Shown: positions 1-8,155 of the stretch, one piece after another
Position numbering within the stretch: position 1 is the first letter of the stretch
Layout of the letters: each line of letters begins with the position of its first letter
NCBI GenBank assembly: GCA_012838755.1
Contig: DUOQ01000247.1
Coordinates: 1 to 38,307 of the forward strand
Direction: 5' to 3'
DNA length: 38,307 nucleotides
Origin: Propionibacterium sp.
Lineage (GTDB): Bacteria; Actinomycetota; Actinomycetes; Propionibacteriales; Propionibacteriaceae
Notes under the pieces: generated by a model
What the model saw: the letters and a program-made list of their open reading frames with translations, nothing else
What the model was told of the DNA's origin: nothing
The model's database searches: none
Program-made: the position numbers and the translations under genes

Positions 1-2785
1 GAAGCCGTCGCCCCAGTCCCCGCCTCGCGTGTGGCTGTAGCTCCTCAGGACCGGACGTCTCCTCCACGGTGCGCTTAGGCACGTGGCGACTGGCTGCCAG
101 GGACGCCACCGCGGCCAACGCACGTCGCGGCAGAGGCCCCTCTTGCTCGGGTTTGCTCGCTGGCGCGAGCGGCAGGACCGAACGTTGAGGTGGGCTAACC
201 GGACGCGACATCCTAGAAGGGCGACGCTTGGCGGGTGGTGGAGCCGGTGGACTGACGTCTTCAGCCTCGTCCATGCCGTTCTGCGCCACATGGTCCTTGA
301 GGAAGTCGATCGCCTTCTTCTCCAGCTGGCGAATGCGCTCTCGCGTCACACCGCGCCGCTGACCGATGACGTCCAGTGTCTCGGGTTCCCCGGTCTGGAA
401 TCCAAAGCGGCACCTCAGGACGAATGCCCCCACCGGCTGGACCATCTCCAAAACATCAAACAGAGCTTGGACTTCCTGGGTTTGGACCAGCGATGAGGTC
501 ACCTGCTCGTCGAGAGCCGCCTGTACACGGTCGATGGCCGCCCCGACCCAGGAATCAGCAAGCTCGTCGGTCAACCACTCGGTGCTGATGATCGGCCTGG
601 CCAACCGAGCCATCCTGACGAGGTCCTCGCGCGACACCTGGTGGTCCTCAACGCCGTCAGGGTGATCACAAAGGAACTCCTGCCACGACTGCCCGGTCCG
701 TCGACGAAGGTTCTCCACCTGGTTGAACTTGTCCACGAAGTGCACCGGACGCCGGATCGTGTCGGCCTCGTCCGCCATCGCCCGCGTGATCGACTGCCGG
801 ATCCACCAAGTGGCGTACGTGGAAAACTTGTTCCCCTGCTGGTAGTCGAACTTCTCCACCGCACGAATGAGGCCCTCGTTGCCGGCCTGGATGAGGTCGA
901 GGAACAGCATCCCCCGCCCGGTGTGGCGCTTCGCGAGGCTCACGACGAGACGTAGGTTCGAGACGATCATCCACTGTTTAGCAAGGTCACCCGTCTCCTT
1001 GACCCGGATGAGGTCCGCGGCACTGTGGTGCATCGCCTCGATGACCAACAACTGCTCGGCATAGAGCCCGGCCTCGATCGCGCGACCCAGGTAGGTCTCT
1101 TCGTCGGCGGACAGCAACGGCGTCCTCCCGAGTGCCTTGAAATAGTCCTTCACGGAGTCCTGCGTCGCATCGAGGAAAGCCCCACGGGGCGCCCTCAAGA
1201 ACCGTTCGCGGGTCCGCGGTAGCTGCACCGGACGCTGCGGCTCAGGGGTGGTCGGGGCCTCGATTTCGTCCACGGTGGAAGCGCTCGGCCGCGGACCGGC
1301 CGCCTCAGCAAGCTGTGTCATGGCTCGGCGCGCAGCGCCATCAGTCGAAACACCCAAGAACTCCAAGAGCTGAGGCAGCTCACCGGCACCGAGGTCGAAC
1401 TTCTCGTGCGCTTGGGCCCACGGAAGGGCCTCCTCGTAGAAGTCGGGCACACGATCCGAGGCGAACGGATCCTCGACACTTCCCTCGGCGTACAGCACGA
1501 CGAACCGGGCGACCTTTCCATCCCGTCGTCGCAGGACCCGCCCGAGCCGCTGGATCATCTGGCGCCGGCTCCGGTTCGACGCCATCACGACGCCCAGGTC
1601 TGCGTCAGGCACGTCAACGCCCTCGTCCAGGATCCGCGGCGCGGTCAGCGCGACGATCTGGCCCTTCTTCAGCATGTCGAGGCGTTGCTCACGCTCATCC
1701 GCATCGAGTTCGGCATGCACTGCTGCTGCAGAACATCCGGCCGCAGCGAGAAGATCCGCGGCCGAACGGGCGGCGTCCTGCGTCTGGGTGAAGACAATCG
1801 TGCCGGCGGATTCCCGGACGGCCCGCGAGAGTCCGTCCAGCGCCAGGAACTTCATGCGAGTCTCGGCGAGCAACGCCTTTCGGCGGGAGAACAGGGCCAT
1901 GTAACGCCGCGCCAGACCGCCCCCACTGCCGGGGGACCGATCGTCGGCCAACGCGCTGACCCCCTTGAGGAACTCGGCCACGGGCGACGCGGGAACCCCG
2001 AACTGCTCGATCAGCGGGAGGCGCATCGACTTGAGGTCATGGTCCAAGGTGTCGTACTCCGCCCGCTCTGCTGCACTCAACGGTACGGAGGCGAAGGCGA
2101 ACCGGAACGGAGCGATCAGCTCGTCGGAAGTGGCACGGTCGTAACCAAGATCGAAGCAAATACCTCGGAAGTAGCTGTGGAGGATCTCGTCGCCGTCGTC
2201 ACCCCGCTCCAACGTCGCGGTGAGCCCGAGGCGCCACTCGTAAGCGCTGTTGAGAGCCAGCGAGTAGGTCTCTGCCCCGTATCGGTGGCACTCGTCAGCA
2301 ACCACCAGCCCCCCACGTTGCGTCAACGCCGAACGCCGCATGGCCGACTGCACGGTGGTCACCATGACGTCCCAGGACTGCTCCCCGGTGGCACCGACGG
2401 CACGCAGCCTGGCCGAGGGGAGCAATTGGGCGATCGAGGCCGCCCACTGTTGGACGAGCGCCAGGGTCGGGACGATGACGACCGACTGTCGTCCCGACCG
2501 CATGGCGTCCTCGATGGCCGCCAGACCCACCCGGGTCTTGCCGGCACCGGTGACTGCTTGGACGACGCCGACCCGGTTCGCGTCGTCCCATGCGATCAGC
2601 GCATCCCGCTGCCAGTCGTAGAGATCGATCGGCTGGATTCGGGTGTTGTGAAGGCGCTGCGTGAGCTGGCGCTTCAGTTCAGCAACTCGGAGCTCAGCGG
2701 CGGCGATCTCGGCCTCAAGCTGCGCCAGATCCGAGTCGGCGTGCTCGATCTCTGAGCCACGCCAAGTCGGCGTTCTCGAGGTCAT
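1..2785 (-). CDS. SF2 helicase fused to a sigma-70 factor (3' end beyond window)
   Basis: The frame is open from an ATG at 2785 to the window edge, 928 codons with no stop, so the C-terminus is missing. The ATG has an AGGAGG seven bases upstream; an in-frame ATG at 2791 sits too close to it. Residues about 15-45 are Glu/Ala-rich and helical. A ResIII/XPB-type SF2 helicase follows: Walker A TGAGKT (K83), DECH box at 164-167, motif III LTAT near 187, and QRLGRVLR near 409-416. After a Pro-rich linker (about 500-535) comes a sigma-70 factor: region 1.2 ([16 protein letters not shown], from about 545), region 2 ([12 protein letters not shown] near 609; [11 protein letters not shown] near 653), region 3, and region 4 helix-turn-helix ([19 protein letters not shown], near 805). 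The sigma part resembles primary or group 2 factors, not ECF. A Pro/Arg-rich tail runs off the edge. The fusion is read directly; a role in recruiting RNA polymerase or in defence is inference. Confidence 0.9.
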   Translation of the reverse strand, partial: MTSRTPTWRGSEIEHADSDLAQLEAEIAAAELRVAELKRQLTQRLHNTRIQPIDLYDWQRDALIAWDDANRVGVVQAVTGAGKTRVGLAAIEDAMRSGRQSVVIVPTLALVQQWAASIAQLLPSARLRAVGATGEQSWDVMVTTVQSAMRRSALTQRGGLVVADECHRYGAETYSLALNSAYEWRLGLTATLERGDDGDEILHSYFRGICFDLGYDRATSDELIAPFRFAFASVPLSAAERAEYDTLDHDLKSMRLPLIEQFGVPASPVAEFLKGVSALADDRSPGSGGGLARRYMALFSRRKALLAETRMKFLALDGLSRAVRESAGTIVFTQTQDAARSAADLLAAAGCSAAAVHAELDADEREQRLDMLKKGQIVALTAPRILDEGVDVPDADLGVVMASNRSRRQMIQRLGRVLRRRDGKVARFVVLYAEGSVEDPFASDRVPDFYEEALPWAQAHEKFDLGAGELPQLLEFLGVSTDGAARRAMTQLAEAAGPRPSASTVDEIEAPTTPEPQRPVQLPRTRERFLRAPRGAFLDATQDSVKDYFKALGRTPLLSADEETYLGRAIEAGLYAEQLLVIEAMHHSAADLIRVKETGDLAKQWMIVSNLRLVVSLAKRHTGRGMLFLDLIQAGNEGLIRAVEKFDYQQGNKFSTYATWWIRQSITRAMADEADTIRRPVHFVDKFNQVENLRRRTGQSWQEFLCDHPDGVEDHQVSREDLVRMARLARPIISTEWLTDELADSWVGAAIDRVQAALDEQVTSSLVQTQEVQALFDVLEMVQPVGAFVLRCRFGFQTGEPETLDVIGQRRGVTRERIRQLEKKAIDFLKDHVAQNGMDEAEDVSPPAPPPAKRRPSRMSRPVSPPQRSVLPLAPASKPEQEGPLPRRALAAVASLAASRHVPKRTVEETSGPEELQPHARRGLGRRL

Positions 2786-2821
2786 CGCCATTCCTCCTAG
2801 TCGAGCGGGCTTCGTTGCTTA

Positions 2822-2850
2822 ATGATCATGGTGCCCTGAGGCACTGACAA
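2822..2850 (-). promoter_or_regulatory. Candidate promoter of the helicase-sigma gene, with operator palindrome
   Basis: Read on the minus strand, TTGTCA (2850-2845) and GATCAT (2827-2822) are separated by exactly 17 bp, an acceptable -35/-10 pair about 37 bp upstream of the ATG at 2785. The spacer holds a perfect palindrome, GTGCC-CTGA-GGCAC (2831-2844), placed where a bound repressor would block polymerase. The -10 is a weak match, so the promoter is inferred from spacing and position. Confidence 0.4.
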
Positions 2851-2881
2851 TCCTCGCCTTTCCGTGCCCCGAGCGGTATCC

Positions 2882-2936
2882 CCCGATCGGCTCGACCGCT
2901 TCACCCGATCAGGCTGCCTCCTTCGAGCTGATCGGG
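2882..2936. promoter_or_regulatory. Inverted repeat cluster in the divergent intergenic region
   Basis: A perfect 9-bp inverted repeat, CCCGATCAG (2904-2912) and CTGATCGGG (2928-2936), with a 15-bp spacer. A third near-copy, CCCGATCGG, lies at 2882-2890. The cluster is upstream of the rightward gene starting at 3003 and could be an operator for it or for both divergent genes. No regulator is identified; the gene's own product or the sigma fusion are possibilities only. Confidence 0.4.
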
Positions 2937-3002
2937 CGATGTGTCCAGGCATCCCCGACCGGTCTGATGGAGACATCCAGTTCAACACGAAGGAGAACCA
3001 CG

Positions 3003-4067
3003 ATGACCACGATGATCGCCCGCCCCAGCCGGACCCTGGTCGACACCGCAGCAGCCGCTCGGGAACTCGCACACCACCTCTTCAACCCGAACCGAACCCG
3101 TCCCGTGGTGCTGGTGACGCGCCCTCGTCACCCGGCCACCGGCTTGATCGATCTCGAGCGTGTCACCGACGAGATCGGTGGGATCGCGGATGTCTACGAG
3201 ATGCCCACCAGCAACGTGTCCGTGGCATTCGCCGATGCGCTCTGGGAGTTCCCCGGCACACAGTGCTACGGCGGCGCTGGACGGGTTTACCCCGTGGGAT
3301 CAGAGTGGGCAGAGAAGCTCTGGCTGTCGCCCCTTCGGCTCGTCTACAGCACCCAGGAAGCAGAGCGTGCCACGGAAGACCTCATCCAGGACGCCTACGC
3401 GGCTGTCTTCTCCGCCGGGCACAGCACGTCCACCCCGTCAGGGATCAGCGCAGGCGGCACCAGCCACGACTCGTCCGACGACCTCACCAGCCTGAAGAAG
3501 GAGATCGAAAGGCTCACGGTCGAGAACAAAGGACTTCGCTGCGACCTCGAAGAGTCGCGGAAGCAGGCGACGTCGGCAATCAAGGCGAAGGAATCCGTCG
3601 ACAAGAGGGCCAGTGCCGACCGATCGGCACATGAGATGATCGAAGCCGACGCCCAGGCCTTCGCCCACGACTCCGAGCAGCAGTTCCGTCACGACGTGTA
3701 CCTCGCGTGGACCCGCCGGATCCCTGCTGCCGACAAGGCACGCCTGGCTTTGCGCTCCTACACCCTCGGAGCCGAGTTCCTCTCCTCGTTGGACATCCTG
3801 ACCAAGGACGAACGGGCCAAGGCCGTGCAGGTCACCGTCGAGGTTCTCACCGGATTGGTCGATGCCCTTGCCGGTCGGATGGTCCACCCGCTCCGCAGAG
3901 GCAAGTCGGGCAACGCTCCGGTTGTACGCCGCACCGACGGTGCCGTGTGCTGGAGGGCAGCCCTGCAGCACAAGACCCCCTCTGCACGTCGTCTCCACTA
4001 CTGGCGGGCCACGGATGGATCCATCGAGCTGTCGAGCGTCCGTCTCCACGACGACATGCGTGCCTGA
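3003..4067 (+). CDS. Unrecognised protein with central coiled coil, divergent from the helicase-sigma fusion
   Basis: A 354-residue protein. The ATG at 3003 is preceded by GAAGGAG at a seven-base spacing, which rules out the upstream in-frame ATG at 2967. An N-terminal globular part of about 135 residues ends near the aromatic stretch WAEKLWLSPLRLVYS. It is followed by a Ser/Thr/Gly-rich linker (about 145-165), a charged heptad-like segment from about 168 (LKKEIERLTVENKGLRCDL) to about 205, and a helical region. The basic C-terminal tail has a repeated aromatic/basic pattern (ARRLHYWRATDGSIELS). There is no signal peptide or membrane segment. I do not recognise the family. Its back-to-back position with the helicase-sigma gene across 217 bp suggests shared regulation, and the coiled coil suggests oligomerisation or partner binding. 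Both are inference. Confidence 0.8.
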   Translation: MTTMIARPSRTLVDTAAAARELAHHLFNPNRTRPVVLVTRPRHPATGLIDLERVTDEIGGIADVYEMPTSNVSVAFADALWEFPGTQCYGGAGRVYPVGSEWAEKLWLSPLRLVYSTQEAERATEDLIQDAYAAVFSAGHSTSTPSGISAGGTSHDSSDDLTSLKKEIERLTVENKGLRCDLEESRKQATSAIKAKESVDKRASADRSAHEMIEADAQAFAHDSEQQFRHDVYLAWTRRIPAADKARLALRSYTLGAEFLSSLDILTKDERAKAVQVTVEVLTGLVDALAGRMVHPLRRGKSGNAPVVRRTDGAVCWRAALQHKTPSARRLHYWRATDGSIELSSVRLHDDMRA

Positions 4068-4096
4068 GCTTGGGAATCCGGTCCCGCCCAGGGTCC

Positions 4097-4135
4097 AGGT
4101 CCTGGGGCCCTCTCGCCCCTCAGGGCCAGGAGCCT
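4097..4135 (+). terminator. Probable stem-loop terminator after 3003-4067
   Basis: AGGTCCTGGGGCCC (4097-4110) can pair with GGGCCAGGAGCCT (4123-4135), giving about 12 base pairs interrupted by one- and two-base bulges, around a 12-base loop. It starts 30 bases after the stop codon. There is no T run, which is common for actinobacterial terminators. It also separates the coiled-coil gene from the truncated helicase. Confidence 0.45.
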
Positions 4136-4154
4136 GCGGCTACAGTGACGCTCA

Positions 4155-6671
4155 ATGAGTTGGGCTCAGCCCATTGGGAAGAAGCTGCTCACCTTCGAGG
4201 GCAAGCCGCCCTTCCCCGAACGGATTGCCGAGACCATCCCCTACCAGCTGACGAACCTCGAGCAGGCCCTCTACGAGCAGGTCACCGACTACGTCCGTCA
4301 AGGCTTCGACCGCGCCGAGCGCCTCAACGACAAGCGTCGGAACACCGTCGGCTTCGCCCTCACCGTCCTCCAGCGCCGGCTGGCATCGAGCCCCGAAGCC
4401 ATCCTCCGGTCACTCGAACGCCGTACTGCCCGGCTCGAGCGCCGCAAGGCCGACATCGCCAGCGGCACCTACCGCGAAGAGATCGTCACAGTCGACCCCA
4501 GCCTCTACGACGAGGACGAGTACTCCGCCGAAGAGATGGAGGCAGTGGAGGAACAGCTCGTCGACGCCGCGACCGCCGCCCAGACCATTGAAGAACTGGA
4601 CGCCGAACTGGCCGAGCTGGGCACCCTCACCCGTCTCGCCCGCAGGGTCCGTGACTCGGGTGAGGACCGCAAGTGGTCCGAGCTGAGCACGATCCTCCAG
4701 GACCACGCACTGCGCTATGACGCCAACGGACGCCCCCGCAAGCTCATCGTCTTCACCGAGCACCGCGATACCCTCGACTACCTCGGACGCCGCATCGCCA
4801 CCATGCTCGGCCGCGAGGACGCTGTCCAAGCCATCCACGGCGCCGTGCGCCGATCCGATCGCCGCCAGATCACCGAGGAGTTCACCAAGAACCCCGAGTG
4901 CCAGGTCCTGCTCGCCACCGATGCCGCCGGCGAAGGCCTCAACCTCCAAGCGGCACACCTCATGGTCAACTACGACCTGCCCTGGAACCCCAATCGCATC
5001 GAGCAGCGCTTCGGCCGCATCCACCGCATCGGCCAGACCGAGGTGTGCCGCCTGTGGAACCTCGTGGCCGACAACACCCGAGAAGGCGAGGTCTTCACCA
5101 CCCTGCTGGCGAAGATCGAACAACAACGCGCCGCCTATGGCGGCGAGGTCTTCGACGTGCTCGGTGAGGCCTTCGAAGGGACACCCCTGCGCGCGCTCCT
5201 CATGGAGGCCATCCGGTACGGCGACCTGCCGGAAGTACGCGCGAAGATGCACCAGGTCATCGACGCCCAGGTCGGCGACGGGTTGGACCAGCTGCTGGCC
5301 GAACGAGCCCTGTCAACCGAGGTCCTCTCCCAGTCCCAGCTCCACGAGTTGCGTGCCGCCATGGACGAGGCCCGAGCGCGGAAGCTGCAGCCCCACTACA
5401 TCGAGCTGGCGTTCCGGGCCGCGTTCTCCCGGCTGCAGGGGCGGATGGCCCGCCGGGAACGTGGCCGCTACGAACTTGCGAACGTCCCCGCTCCGATCCG
5501 AGCCGCCAGCAAGCTGCCGATCGCCACCCGGTATGACCGCGTCACGTTCGAGCTGGAGCACACCCAACCCGAAGGCGGCATACCAGCCGACCTCCTCGCA
5601 CCGGGCCACCCCCTGCACGACACCGTCATGGCCGAGACCACGCGGCAGCTCAAGCCCGCACTCGAAGCCGGGACGGTGCTCGTCTCCGCCGCCATCAGCG
5701 AGCCACACCTACTGGTCGGCGTTGTCGAGGAGATCGTCGACGGCACCAAGGAGCCGGTTTCCCGCCGCTTCAGCTACGCCTTCGTCGATCAGCACGGCAC
5801 CGTGTCGGACGCCGGCCCCGCCCCCTACCTCGACTGCGTCGCCGCCCCCGAGGGCCAGATCGCGGACCGGGCCAGCCGGTTCCCTTGGCTGACCGGGGCC
5901 GAGACCCAAGCGGTGACGTGGTTGGTGGAGAACCGCCTCCCACAGTTCTTGGCCGAGGTCACACCACGCCGGGCCGCTGAGTTGGCGAAGCAACGCACCC
6001 ACGTCGAGGAGCGCCTCTCCAGCGAACGCGAACGCCTCTACGGTGAAGCACTGCTCGCCTCCGAGAAGGAAAGGGTCGGCGACAAGCCCAAGGAATCCTC
6101 CGACAGCCTCACCCGCAAGGCTCAAGATCTGGACGCCCGACTACGTCTGCGACTCGACCACCTCGCACAACAGGAGCAGATGTCCTCCTTGCCCCCGCGC
6201 ATCACCGCCTGTGCCGTCGTGATCCCGCTGGACCAAGCCATCGCAGAACTCCCCGCCGACACCCCGCTGCGCTACGCGACTGACACCACCGAGGTCGACC
6301 GTCGCGGTATCGACGCGGTACTGGCCCACGAGAAGTCCCTCGGACGCCGCCCCGTCGAGATGGCTCACAACCACAAGGGATACGACATCGAGTCACACCT
6401 CCCCGACGGTGGAATGATCCCCATCGAGGTCAAGTCACGCATCGAGGGATCGGACGACTTCTTCATCAGCTACAACCAGGTACTGACCGGCAAGAACTCG
6501 GCCCCGAAGTATCGGCTCGCTCTCGTGAAGGTCGACCAGCGCGGCCCCGCCCACGATGAGGTTCGCTACCTCGACAATCCTTTCGCCACCACCGAGTTGG
6601 GCGACTTCGACGCCACCGGCATACAGGGCGATTGGGACAAGATGTGGGGTCGCGGCCGCTCCCCGTTCTGA
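4155..6671 (+). CDS. SNF2/RapA-like helicase lacking its ATP-binding half, with C-terminal DUF3883
   Basis: An 838-residue product. It opens at ATG 4155, with an in-frame TGA just upstream (cag-TGA-cgc-tca-ATG) and no visible ribosome binding site. Aligned by eye to the intact homologue at 31336-34191, it begins at that protein's residue ~300 (FPERIAETI against FPPRVASTL), so roughly 300 residues holding Walker A, DEAH and motif III are gone. The second RecA lobe is complete: VFTEHRDTLDYL, ATDAAGEGLNLQ, and QRFGRIHRIGQ (motif VI). A long helical middle follows. Residues about 755-820 match DUF3883 (AHNHKGYDIESH, then IPIEVKSR), a PD-(D/E)XK-like fold in many DNA-defence helicases. The protein cannot be an active ATPase as read. 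It is either a decaying gene cut at the junction near 4155-4185 or a domesticated C-terminal protein. The frame is otherwise intact, which suggests recent truncation or retained use. Confidence 0.75.
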   Translation: MSWAQPIGKKLLTFEGKPPFPERIAETIPYQLTNLEQALYEQVTDYVRQGFDRAERLNDKRRNTVGFALTVLQRRLASSPEAILRSLERRTARLERRKADIASGTYREEIVTVDPSLYDEDEYSAEEMEAVEEQLVDAATAAQTIEELDAELAELGTLTRLARRVRDSGEDRKWSELSTILQDHALRYDANGRPRKLIVFTEHRDTLDYLGRRIATMLGREDAVQAIHGAVRRSDRRQITEEFTKNPECQVLLATDAAGEGLNLQAAHLMVNYDLPWNPNRIEQRFGRIHRIGQTEVCRLWNLVADNTREGEVFTTLLAKIEQQRAAYGGEVFDVLGEAFEGTPLRALLMEAIRYGDLPEVRAKMHQVIDAQVGDGLDQLLAERALSTEVLSQSQLHELRAAMDEARARKLQPHYIELAFRAAFSRLQGRMARRERGRYELANVPAPIRAASKLPIATRYDRVTFELEHTQPEGGIPADLLAPGHPLHDTVMAETTRQLKPALEAGTVLVSAAISEPHLLVGVVEEIVDGTKEPVSRRFSYAFVDQHGTVSDAGPAPYLDCVAAPEGQIADRASRFPWLTGAETQAVTWLVENRLPQFLAEVTPRRAAELAKQRTHVEERLSSERERLYGEALLASEKERVGDKPKESSDSLTRKAQDLDARLRLRLDHLAQQEQMSSLPPRITACAVVIPLDQAIAELPADTPLRYATDTTEVDRRGIDAVLAHEKSLGRRPVEMAHNHKGYDIESHLPDGGMIPIEVKSRIEGSDDFFISYNQVLTGKNSAPKYRLALVKVDQRGPAHDEVRYLDNPFATTELGDFDATGIQGDWDKMWGRGRSPF

Positions 6672-6683
6672 CCTGAGATGCGA

Positions 6684-6743
6684 AGCTGTAACACCTACTG
6701 CAACACCAATGTTTCAGTAGATGTTGCAGTAGGTGTTACAGCT
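6684..6743. repeat. Perfect 22-bp inverted repeat between convergent genes
   Basis: The arms at 6684-6705 (beginning AGCTGTAACACC) and 6722-6743 are exact reverse complements, separated by 16 bases. The loop and right arm also carry a tandem 12-mer, ATGTTTCAGTAG then ATGTTGCAGTAG, at about 6709-6732. The element is AT-richer than its surroundings. It starts 12 bases after the stop of the truncated helicase, and its right arm contains the TAA stop (6738-6736) of the Abi gene. The simplest reading is a bidirectional terminator, although no T tract is present. A protein-binding site or a scar of insertion are alternatives. Confidence 0.7.
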
Positions 6744-7737
6744 CGAGGGAGTGGTCGGTCTTCGACACAGGGTTCGTGATACCCAACTTGAAGGCCGGAT
6801 CGCGCGCAAGGATCGCCTTAACATCATCCAAGAAGAGCTGGCCGTCGCCACGGGGACCAAGCAGCTCGGCCAGCGCGAGGAAGGCCCCGTAGAGGGACCC
6901 GCTGTCCAGCTTCCGACGCAGTTGGGCGGGGTAGTACTTCGGGATACGCGGCATGATCGTCATGGGACGCATCCAGAGGCGTGAATGGTGCGCCACCAGG
7001 TTACGGAGAACGCTCATCGTTTCGAGGTTGCCAATGATCGTTGACGCACTCACCCCGAGCGATTGCGCGATGCCCTTCCACAGCCGTCGCTCCTCGCCAG
7101 TGTGAGGATCGATCAGAGGGATCGTCTCGCTCACCAAGCGACTGAGGTCACCGAACGTCCACGTGTCAACGACCGCCCAGATCGGGAGATCCTGGACGGA
7201 TCGGCCGGCATCAAAGTGCTCCACCAGGTACGGCTCGCGCGATCGTTCGATGTGCTTCAGCAGGGACAACTCGATGGGCGGGAGGTCCGGTTTCAGCACT
7301 CGGTAGTGTCCCGGGTCCAAGAAGCAGGCCGTCGTCGGAAACAGTTCGCAGTGGTGCTGCACGAGTAGCGCACGCAGTCGCCACTCCAGCCTGCGAAGCC
7401 CGTGGAACACGACGATCGATAGCTCGCGATCGAGCTCCACCAGCGACAACATGCGTTCCAACACGTCGCCGTCGGTTCGCACCACCGACCGCGAGCCGAG
7501 CTGCCTGTAGTTGCGGGCATAGCCCAAGAAGTAGTGGAAGTTGAGGTTCCCCAAGCTCTCACGCGCGTCATCAGACGGGATTCCGTCGAACAAGTAGTTC
7601 TTGCGGACCAAGTACTCCAGGCGCTGATCGAGAGTCAGGAACGGTGGGGGTGTGAACACGGGGCGGCTTTCATCGGACAGAGAAGGTCCCCCGCAGGGCG
7701 CTTCAGGGAGAGGCGGCGGGGGAACTGTTAGGAACAT
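6736..7737 (-). CDS. Abi family abortive-infection protein (Abi_2/AbiD-AbiF-like) with HEPN motif
   Basis: A 333-residue protein. The N-terminal part has the family's pattern of a first helical segment (LDQRLEYLVRKNYLF) and an aromatic stretch (NFHYFLGYARNYRQL). It is followed by LERMLSLVELDREL, then FHGLRRLEWRLRALL, equivalent to the Abi_2 'LLDALERIEVALR' helix. The C-terminal part carries RNLVAHHSRLWMR, the signature of Abi_2 proteins and a match to the HEPN RNase motif R-x4-H (R245, H250). Family members cause growth arrest or death of phage-infected cells, probably by RNA cleavage. The ATG at 7737 lacks a clear ribosome binding site; a GTG about 29 codons downstream is an alternative. It is the last gene of the long leftward operon, 54 bases after the XRE gene, so the two could act as a regulated toxin pair (inference). 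Confidence 0.85.
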   Translation of the reverse strand: MFLTVPPPPLPEAPCGGPSLSDESRPVFTPPPFLTLDQRLEYLVRKNYLFDGIPSDDARESLGNLNFHYFLGYARNYRQLGSRSVVRTDGDVLERMLSLVELDRELSIVVFHGLRRLEWRLRALLVQHHCELFPTTACFLDPGHYRVLKPDLPPIELSLLKHIERSREPYLVEHFDAGRSVQDLPIWAVVDTWTFGDLSRLVSETIPLIDPHTGEERRLWKGIAQSLGVSASTIIGNLETMSVLRNLVAHHSRLWMRPMTIMPRIPKYYPAQLRRKLDSGSLYGAFLALAELLGPRGDGQLFLDDVKAILARDPAFKLGITNPVSKTDHSLEL

Positions 7738-7791
7738 TCTAAGTCGACCGACCGCGCGGGGCCAGACAGGATGGCCGACGTGATCAAGCCG

Positions 7792-8100
7792 TTACTGTGA
7801 CGCAGGCAGCGGGAAAACCTCGACCTTGGGATCCACCAAGTACGTCACGTCAACGCGCAACTGGGCTGCAAGCAGGAAGATCGTGTCCAGGCGCGCGTTG
7901 CCGGGCCCAAGGCGTCCCGTCTCGGGGTCGCGGGTGTTGTTGCGACTGTGCTCGATGTTCTGGATCTGGTTGCGCGAAATCCCGGTGCTGTGGGCCAGTT
8001 GTTCCTGGGTCAGGCCCCGCGCCTCACGCAGGGCGCGGACCTTCTCACCCAGAAGAGTCGCCGCGCGCACGTAGTCGGCGGACGGGTCTGGGCTGGACAC
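7792..8100 (-). CDS. XRE-family helix-turn-helix regulator
   Basis: A 102-residue protein starting at GTG 8100. Residues about 20-75 form a Cro/C1-type helix-turn-helix: KVRALREARGLTQEQLA, TGISRNQIQNIEHSRNN, and LDTIFLLAAQLRVDVTYLV. No second domain is visible. Such small XRE proteins usually repress their own promoter or act as the antitoxin or control protein of neighbouring restriction or toxin genes. It lies between the HNH nuclease gene (55-base gap) and the Abi gene (54-base gap) in the same direction. That suits a controller (C-protein-like) or antitoxin role, but the operator is not identified. Confidence 0.88.
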   Translation of the reverse strand: MSSPDPSADYVRAATLLGEKVRALREARGLTQEQLAHSTGISRNQIQNIEHSRNNTRDPETGRLGPGNARLDTIFLLAAQLRVDVTYLVDPKVEVFPLPASQ

Positions 8101-8155
8101 GCGTCCACCATGCTGAGCCAGGTCCGAAGAGTCCGCACAACCGGTTGGGCAATCG

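Noticed and set aside
1406-2755. Long rightward open frame of 449 codons in the fusion gene
   Set aside because: It is opposite the helicase motifs, its product is Arg/Gly/Pro-rich without domains, and the leftward frame has the ribosome binding site and all conserved motifs.
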